Shown piece by piece: positions 56,801-64,000 of a DNA stretch of 64,000 nucleotides (positions are counted from its first letter, which is position 1; each line of letters begins with the position of its first letter). Position numbers and translations under genes: made by a program. Source of the DNA: Diploptera punctata (lineage: Eukaryota > Arthropoda > Insecta > Blattodea > Blaberidae). The notes beneath the pieces were generated by a model. That model was not told the DNA's origin, made no database searches, and was given only the letters and a program-made list of their open reading frames with translations. The stretch is from the NCBI GenBank assembly GCA_030220185.1, contig JASPKZ010007281.1:636001-700000 (forward strand), given 5' to 3'.

Positions 56801-57966
56801 TTACCGGACACATGTTTATAGGACCTTTTTCCTTCATGTTCAGTCAGAAATCAGTCCCTGAAGTCTGTCGCTGCAATTTCCCTGTATTTATAACAACCTA
56901 AAACAATCCGAAATATTTATAATTATGCTAAGGAAGAATCATTTTTGTGTACGTGGGAGACGTTTAAAAAAATAATATTGTGGTATAGATAAATGTAACA
57001 ACTTGTGTTTTAAACCGGATTATTGATTAAAACATACCTAGGTATTACATTATCTGAAACAGACTGGAAACTAAATGAACGCTATAGCTCTGTATAATTA
57101 GCATGTATGAATAACATGTATTAGTAACTAATGAAGTTTTACAGTATCAGTAACATAAAACAAACCACGTATTGTAAGCGCACTAGTTAAATGAAACTAA
57201 TTTTATTGCCAACAATTTATCTCTTTTCAATGGAAGCCAAATATGGATAATGTATTACGCAAATTAACAACGTTAAAAATAAATTATACATGCAGGCTTA
57301 AGTTTAACTAATATATATGTAAAAAACCTTTAATAATCTGATATAGCGCTTATATGTAACTGTGTCTGCTTTAAGCAGATTTTCTTTCTGAACAACTTTT
57401 ATATTCCATCGTGCTATTAATGACACTTTGCTGGTGTTTATTACTTAAAGTGTGGCCAATCCACGATGTGCCTGAATGAATGTTTGAGTATCACTTGTCT
57501 AACATCAACATGCCTATTGTAATTTATAATTTGAGATTCCTTGTATTTATACTAGGATATAAATTCATTTCAAATATTTATATATAGGATGATACGTGAG
57601 TAGGTCAATAATTCTCAGAATTTTCGGTTTCTCGGCTCGTAAAAATTCAATCCATCTATAAATTGGAGGCCTTTCGGAAGAGCATTTTTCATCTTTATAT
57701 TTTTAAGTGGTTCTAACTATTGGTACGAATAGGCCGTTCGGTTTTTTTTAATCGTTGTGTTCAATTATTTGGTTACTTTGAACAGTTCATTTAACCGAGG
57801 GTGTTAATTCTCGAGTAGCTAATTTCTCTTTGTATTATCTATAAATCGATAAAATGTTGTTAGTTATGTTGACATAATTAAATATTGTATTAAAATTTCC
57901 TGTTGTTCTGCCTGTATACAATTATTCACGACTGCTGCATTTTAGTTTGTACACACATTTGTTTAT
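56801..57966. other. Unassigned non-coding sequence
   Basis: AT-rich, no recognised feature. Confidence 0.5.
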
Positions 57967-57970
57967 ATAT

Positions 57971-58012
<42 letters not shown>
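57967..58012. repeat. (AT)n microsatellite
   Basis: AT run directly abutting the tail end of SINE A copy 4. Confidence 0.95.
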
Positions 58013-58016
<4 letters not shown>

Positions 58017-58337
58017 ATAGTAATTCTGCCCGAAGAGAGTTCCTTCACTGCAATCATAGCATTTTCATGCTATGCTTGCAGCTTTACTAGGGAATTGTAG
58101 GTGTGGTAGCTTCCTCTTGCTTTCCACACCGATGAAGGATGATGATGATGATGATAATGATGATGATTATTATGATTTCGGGGACCGTTTGGGCCTTAAA
58201 GTTTTCCTGATATTTGTCTCACAGGTGAGGAAAAACCCCGATAAAAACCTCACCCAGAAAATCTGCGCCGACCGGGGATCGAACCCGGGCCCGCTGCGTG
58301 ACAAGCCAGCACGCTACCTCGAGACCACAGCGGTGGA
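58013..58337 (-). mobile_element. SINE family A, copy 4
   Basis: Full-length minus-strand copy. The head 'tccaccgctgtggtctcgag' is at the right with B box GGTTCGATCCC (58273-58283), and an (ATG)n stretch lies in the middle. The tail end runs into the (AT)n tract, so the target duplication cannot be defined. Confidence 0.9.
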
Positions 58338-59545
58338 ATACATAATTAAGAATACTTACATCTGCGAAAATATGCAATATACCATATATATATATAAGCA
58401 AAAGTGTGTACAAATTAAAATCAAACAGTTATGAAAAATGTTTTATCGGTAAATAAATATAAATTTAATACAACATTTAACTAATATTTTAAAACACTTG
58501 ATCAACATACTTCCTTACCTAGAATAAAAATCCAATTATATTATTAGCAATCTTTCTTTTTGTTTCAGCAATCTTAGATTTTAAAATATGTTATGAAGGA
58601 AAATCAAGCTTTTCAGAACATGTAATAGACACAAGTCACGAATTAAACATAATCTACTTCATGTTATCTATTCATCGGTCGTACACAGAAAAACTAGTAA
58701 CTCGAAAATTAACATCCTTGAATAAATTGAAATATTAAAATAAACCAGGAAGTTTTACACAACGAGAACAAATCCAATGATCTGTACCCTCTATGTAACA
58801 TCTTAACAAACAACAGTTGCCACCTTTATAGAAGCTGAAGATGGAACATGTTCTTCAAAAGGCCTTCATAGTGTTTCAAACGTATTTTACCTAGTTGAAG
58901 ACGACTGAGAATTTAGGTTCGAATTTTATTATATTAACCTTTATATATTAACCCCAAAGGTGTTTCAGAGTGCATTTTAAAATCATTGGTAATGTAAGTT
59001 TTTACTGAATTTATATCCATTAATTTATTCAGCTTGTTTCAGGTCTTTCGGACAGGTATGAATATTTAGCATTAAAAAGCTATCAAGCCTAGTCCTTCAC
59101 TATGAACAAAAATATCACAAATTTGGATTACAAATGGCAGCCTTTTTTTTCTCCCCACTCTTATATGAGTATAAGAGGTAATTGTTGCAAGACGTAGTGA
59201 CTGAAGCAGACGATATATTTTCTATCAAACTAACACATGTTTTTGCGTGATAGTGTGTTTTGTCGTACTTATAGGAATGGCGACCATGATTGAAAGTTCA
59301 ACTTCCTACATTTCGGGATTGCCAACCTAATAACTATATTATAATAAAATAACTATACAGTAATATTACACGTTACAAACACGCGTGTGGAAAGTAAAAC
59401 CACTGCCCTCTATGTATAGTACATACAATGTATATACAAAACACATGCAAAAGGTAGTGTTAATATACCTTATACGTAACAAGTCACTGCATTTTAATGA
59501 ATTTAAATTTATTTGAAACAATGTAAAAAAAGTACTTGCAGCCAT
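58338..59545. other. Unassigned non-coding sequence
   Basis: No recognised feature. Confidence 0.5.
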
Positions 59546-59632
59546 TTTATTACTAATCGGTCTCACAGCCTCCTGTTATTTTATCACTAATTGGTCTCAC
59601 GGCCTCCTATTATTTTATCACTAATTGGTCCT
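59546..59632. repeat. Short tandem repeat, about 33 bp x 2.6
   Basis: Unit 'ttattttatcactaattggt' plus 'ctcacggcctcct', repeated with a few substitutions. Confidence 0.85.
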
Positions 59633-59892
59633 GTCGTTTCAACTGATAAACATTGCCCACGCTTTTAACGTTTGTCAATTGTTTTAATGAACGAAAATAT
59701 TTCCAACAAAGATGTTATTATCTTATTATTATTTATTATTTTGAAAACACCATCACGCAAAAAATAATGTACAGCGCACGGTTGTGAAATGTTTTACAGA
59801 ATCTCGGAAATTAAAAAGCTCCCTGTCGCTCGGTATTTAAACATCTTCCTCGATTCTGTAAAAACCACTTGCTAACCTCGCATCGTAATATA

Positions 59893-60265
59893 CAACGTAT
59901 CCACAAATATAGTATCATACTTTAAACTACTTTGGATAATCGTATCTAAATGACATTGGTAACAATCAAAAGAGAAACTCAAAAATGTTTTGTTTTATCT
60001 CACAGACATTGAATGTGGCCCCCACGAGTGACGCTGCAGACATCACATTTAACCTGTCTGCTAAATATTCAACTATGAACCCATATCGACCACAAAAAAA
60101 CATGATTAAATTTAGTTTAGTGTCTGTATAGTTGTTCATTATCCTGCATTGTTAACATGCACAAAATTGTTTGAGTTTCTCTTTTGATTATTACCAATTT
60201 CATTTAGATACGATTATCCAAAGCGACGTAGTTTAAAGTATGATACTATATTTGTGGACACGGTG
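59893..60265 (-). mobile_element. MITE with about 90-bp TIRs, TA-flanked
   Basis: The left end 'tccacaaatatagtatcata' to 'aaagagaaactcaaa' is mirrored at 60172-60258. TA occurs at both outer edges (59891-59892 and 60266-60267). In the interior, the minus strand reads KCDVCSVTRGGHIQCL and a stop, similar to the C-terminal 'RxxxCxxxxGGHIExL' tail of Tc1/mariner transposases. Confidence 0.72.
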
Positions 60266-60267
60266 TA

Positions 60268-61714
60268 CTATAGCGAGAGTTTAACTTCGGTCCTGTATCG
60301 AAATACAGATGACAAAATAATGCATTGGAATTTTGTAAATGTACACACGAAGCGTATGGGAACGACACATTACAGTATTGGATTGTTCAACGATAGGTAG
60401 TTGCGTTTCGTTAAGGTTGGTATGTGTCAACGAATTTACAACGTGTACATTTTTGAAGAGCAGGAACAATTTTCCAGGTCTCATATACACAACCAACGTG
60501 TTCAAGAATCTCTTATCTTCAGAATGTCTCACATATATACAAAAATGTCACCAGAAATTTTTAATCTGTGGTAAAGTGTTCAGGCATGAGAGTATTATCC
60601 CAAATTAAGTGACATTAAATCGAATGTCCACCCAGGATCGTCGCGTTCAACGAAACTTCGACATGGACCCATAGAGTCAAGGTAATTCTAACAGTGGCTA
60701 TGACCCTGAATATATCATCTTTTAACATGTCCCAAAATATAACTCTTAATCCAACTTAATTTCGCCGTTTCTTTTGCATCAGCTGCTCTGACTTTGTATT
60801 GGAAACATAATTTCTTTTCGGGATGATTCACTTTGCAACTACAATGTTCGTTCTCTCGTTGCGGAAACGGTGACTACCTTTTTGTAAGGATGCCATTGAG
60901 AATTTTTAGATATCTTCACATTCCCCAAACATGAGTTACTATGATTTTTATCTTTTCCTATAATTGAAGGATGCTCTCAAGGGCATCAACTTTCTAGAAA
61001 TTCTATTAGTTCTCTGAGGAGAAAGGATCATCATCGTGTGGATCAAAAGAGAAAATTTCTTGACGAATTCGTACAGCTAACTGACATTCGTCAAAACACA
61101 CAGAACTTCACAGGAAATGATATGCAAGGAATGTAATAGAACTTTGCTCATGGTTTAAACTGCATTTTCGAAATAATGTTGTTATTACGAAATTTGCAAC
61201 TCACATACAAAATGAAATATTTATAGAGATTGTTTTCTATGGATTTTAAAAGTTTCGAAATATTATGATCTAGTACATGCAGGATATTATAATCTATGTG
61301 CTGAGTAAGCCACTTTTAACAGGTTAAAGTTTTTTCTGGGACTCAACTTCCTTTTAAGTGTTTAATTATAAGAAAGGCAAAAGGAAGTTAAGCCTCTAGT
61401 ATTTTCACATTTTGGAAACTTCGTTCGAAAAACATATATTTCAACAATTGTGTGTTCATATAAGTTCAATTTAATATTAAATGACCTGCAATTACATCTA
61501 TATTTCTAGCTTGAAAGTTTCATAATTGTACCTGAAGTGGATACGTAAATATCAGATAATCGTAGAAGAAAAAAATCGCAACTTTGAGGCCCTCACAAAT
61601 TTAATTATGAAAAATTCTGAAATACAATATTACACGGATGTTTGTTTCAACATACAGATAATGCTCTGAGTAATTTTAAAAGCGTTGGTCATAGTTATCT
61701 AGTGTTTATATTAA
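60268..61714. other. Unassigned non-coding sequence
   Basis: Two overlapping open stretches at 60281-60608 (83 and 89 codons on opposite strands) have no motif. No repeat recognised. Confidence 0.4.
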
Positions 61715-61721
61715 TTTCCTC

Positions 61722-62070
61722 TAGTCCGAAGGGTCGCGAGTTCAAACCAAGCCGGAATTGATGGATTTTATTAGGAAAAATTCCTCCGGGAAGGACTTTA
61801 AGCCATGTGTCTCCAGTCTGAATATTTTGAGGCTCGTAAAAATACCTTAAGCTTGAAAAAATATGCCTCTAAGCAAATATTACCGACCTTTATCATCCTA
61901 GTAATACCTTAGCCCTCAAGTAGATGTCCCACTGGATCGGTTTGTTGACCACAGGCCACACATTGACATCTACAGGGAAATAAGCGAGCTGAATAAACTT
62001 GCTCTAGTAGTTCCTAACAAAGGAGAGGCTTGGGGCCAACAATAAGCTCTTACGCCATTGTAAGGAGAAC
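61722..62070 (+). mobile_element. SINE family B, copy 2
   Basis: Matches 17541-17851 plus 19092-19165. Landmarks: 'agggtcgcgagttcaaacc' (B-box region), 'cctccgggaaggactttaag', 'catcctagtaatacctta' and 'cctaacaaaggagaggctt'. The tRNA-like 5' head is decayed. It gives the uninterrupted arrangement that identifies the nested insertion in copy 1. Confidence 0.78.
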
Positions 62071-62144
62071 TTTAAGGTGATCCTATTTTTCCATGGAAGA
62101 CAGTTATTGTGTCAGTGTGCTCTCTTATACGACATTTTTGTTTT

Positions 62145-62225
62145 ACCTAATGCCACCATGTTGTCTTTTATGACATTTCTGGTTTCCTCCGCCGACATTG
62201 GCGGATACGACATAATTTAGATCTA
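62145..62225 (-). mobile_element. SINE family D 3' fragment
   Basis: 'cctaatgccaccatgttgtc' and 'atgacatttctggtttcctc' match the tail part of SINE D at 38696-38775. The head is absent. Confidence 0.6.
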
Positions 62226-62317
62226 TCATTATTCAGTGTAGTCCGCCATACGGCATAAATAATAACTATTGGCATTGGTTGTTCTCCGAATTTCCAGTTC
62301 GGTGTTGATGAAGATTC

Positions 62318-62667
62318 CGATCCGATTGAGGGTCTTTCCACTTTTCAGCGGTTGCCCTTTTACCAGCCGGCTGCTGGCCCTTCACATCCACATGTGTCAA
62401 TCACAGAGGTAGATGATCAACAGCCAGTGTAGGGGTGACATGTGGTTAGCATGTCGAGTCCCCCAGCCGTTATAGCTGTTTCCTCAACCTGGAGCCGCTA
62501 CTTATTGTAGCTACCCAATTGCCTCACGATGCTGGGTGGGCACCGGTCCCATACTGGCCGAAATACCATGAGAAAATTTCTTCTCCCATGGAGACTCGAG
62601 CCAGCGCAAGTCCCGTAGCTCTGCGCCAAGGCTTCCTACCTTAACCGCTCGGCTACGGCGCGGGACT
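62318..62667 (-). mobile_element. SINE family C, copy 2
   Basis: Same length and order as the copy at 55200-55545 with about seven substitutions. Flanked by the duplication atgaagattc (62308-62317 and 62668-62677). Confidence 0.93.
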
Positions 62668-62784
62668 ATGAAGATTCTACAATCAATATAAAATAATAAA
62701 GATGATTCATCTCTAATTACTGTACGGCATAAATTATAATTACTCATATTGTTGTACATTATAAAATTACTCCTCGGACAGAAA

Positions 62785-63120
62785 TCATTCTTCTTCTTAT
62801 TCTTCACTTCACGGGCTAGGCAAATTGCCTGTTCCGCCTCACAGTTGTTCTGTCCATCTTTTCACTGGCCTTCCTACATTCCTTGAACCTTTTGGCTTGT
62901 AGTTGAATGCTGCTCTTGGTAATCTTGCTACATTCATTCTTTCCACATGTGTAAACCATTTCTCTCTATATTATCTGATTTTCTCATCCAATGGATACAT
63001 ATTTAACTCTGTTCTTATATCTTCATTCCTTATCCGATCCAATCTTGTGCAGCCTTTTGTTCTTCTAAGGAAGTTCATTGCGATTTGTATTCTACTTTGC
63101 AATTTTTCGGTCATTACCCA
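62785..63120 (-). pseudogene. LINE C-terminal fragment
   Basis: The minus strand reads LQSRIQIAMNFLRRTKGCTR, LDRIRNEDIRTELNMYPLDE, then YREKWFTHVERMNVA, RLPRAAFNYKPKGSRNVGR and PVKRWTEQL, followed by a 3' UTR with 'tgaggcggaacaggcaattt' and an (AAG)n tail at 62785-62800. One stop sits after KIR. It is the same family as the fragment at 54091-54275 and related in pattern to the LINE at 18075-18550. Confidence 0.85.
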
Positions 63121-63130
63121 AGTTAGAAAT

Positions 63131-63834
63131 CATTGATAACTATTTTAGTTTCCTCTAGCACCTATATAATTATTATTCTAGTGAAATGAATCGATACATT
63201 ATGTTTTGCACGTGAGTCGTGACACCATTGTATTGTGTATCTAATGAAAAAGCGTCTCTACATAGAGAGGACTGCTCCCACTGGGATGTGATCCCACGTT
63301 AAGCAGCATTTAACCCCTTGGGACATAGAACATGGTTCAAAGCCTATCATCTAGCACCTGCTTCTGAGATCCGTAAAGCGAGACTATCGCTACACAACCA
63401 CACTGCCATTATTGATTACAATCCTGCCAAAGTACAATGTGTTCGTGGTATCTGAATAATTTGATCAGAATTCACATGTATTAAGGTCAACAATACAATA
63501 ATACTTTGTCTGTTGACGAGTGTATTACATGCATGCTGCAGTACATTCCTTAATTTCAAGTTACTTGTATTAGCAAGTTTAATATCTAAGGTCACATCAA
63601 AACTTGCTCACGCTATATACCGACATTTTAAATTCCACTTCACATTTCGCTCTATTACTATTGTTTTACTTAAGCTACTGCACTACTTGGAAATCATTTC
63701 ATTTTTAGAGCCTATTGAGTGCAAAATATACTTAAACTTTTATTATATGAGTATTAATCTATGACCTAGCGCCTGTTTATATAGATTAGTGTCATAATAA
63801 TTTTATATATAGGTGGAACAAAGCCAAAGTGAAT
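63131..63834. other. Unassigned non-coding sequence
   Basis: A GC-richer block at 63250-63420 might be a decayed repeat. An 83-codon stretch at 63513-63764 has no motif. Confidence 0.4.
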
Positions 63835-64000
63835 AAAGGGAATTAAGACAACATCAAGGTGAGAAATATGACAGAAGCAGACACAAAAGATCGGGAAGTG
63901 TGGAAGAAAAAAATTGTATGTTTTGGTTGAAGATATCTGTGTATATAACAGAAACAGTCCTGAAATAAATAAAAAAAATATATATATACTATATATATGT
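63835..64000 (+). mobile_element. LINE 3' end fragment running off the window
   Basis: Reads MTEADTKDREVWKKKIV then a stop, typical last residues of a LINE polyprotein, followed by the tail shared with 49620-49690 and an (AT)-rich end. Confidence 0.5.

Noticed and set aside
60281..60608. Overlapping 83/89-codon open frames on opposite strands
   Set aside because: No family signature on either strand; length is unremarkable for this window.

Overview
This is a eukaryotic, AT-rich, intron-or-intergenic window in which almost everything recognisable is a transposable-element relic. The single convincing host-gene piece is one exon at 19876-20024 (+): the second half of an immunoglobulin domain of the insect lachesin / DIP (Dpr-interacting protein) cell-adhesion family, with clean splice sites. 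The exon family, the tRNA-derived SINEs and the LINE set suggest a large insect genome. A blattodean (cockroach or termite) is my best guess, from remembered resemblance of the repeats rather than any search.

Layout. 1-19.3 kb: decayed LINE fragments of several families, a SINE, and a three-level nest at 17.5-19.2 kb (a LINE inside a Tc1/mariner-type transposon inside a SINE). 19.3-20.1 kb: an 84-bp-arm hairpin, then the Ig exon. 20-25 kb: more LINE pieces and a 1.8 kb palindromic repeat, called repeat P here, carrying a SINE and LINE tails. 25.5-29.65 kb: the best-preserved retrotransposon, a CR1/Jockey-like LINE with ORF1, AP-endonuclease and reverse transcriptase, broken by a few stops and frameshifts. 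29.9-37 kb: a transposase-derived MITE, LINE copies, a repeat P copy interrupted by a Helitron-like element and a LINE tail, and a degenerate tandem repeat. 37.5-39.5 kb: a 276-bp-arm palindrome made of two inverted 3' ends of a Penelope-like element, each with a possible hammerhead ribozyme.

40.8-47.3 kb: about 71 copies of a 77-bp satellite (40917-46389) that sits inside the 3' coding region of a minus-strand LINE. LINE sequence continues on both sides, and one satellite unit bridges the two flanks in the same reading frame, so the satellite appears to have been born in place from the LINE. 47.4-64 kb: further LINE fragments, a transposon mini-element with joined N- and C-terminal transposase ends, a second Penelope-like GIY-YIG fragment, palindromic MITEs, a possible LTR, and copies of four tRNA-derived SINE families (A, B, C and D).

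The elements do not form a cellular pathway. What links them is parasitism and nesting: SINE A shares its 3' tail with a local LINE, and one short site in repeat P has been hit independently by at least three insertions. Family names are based on motifs read by eye; no database search was possible.
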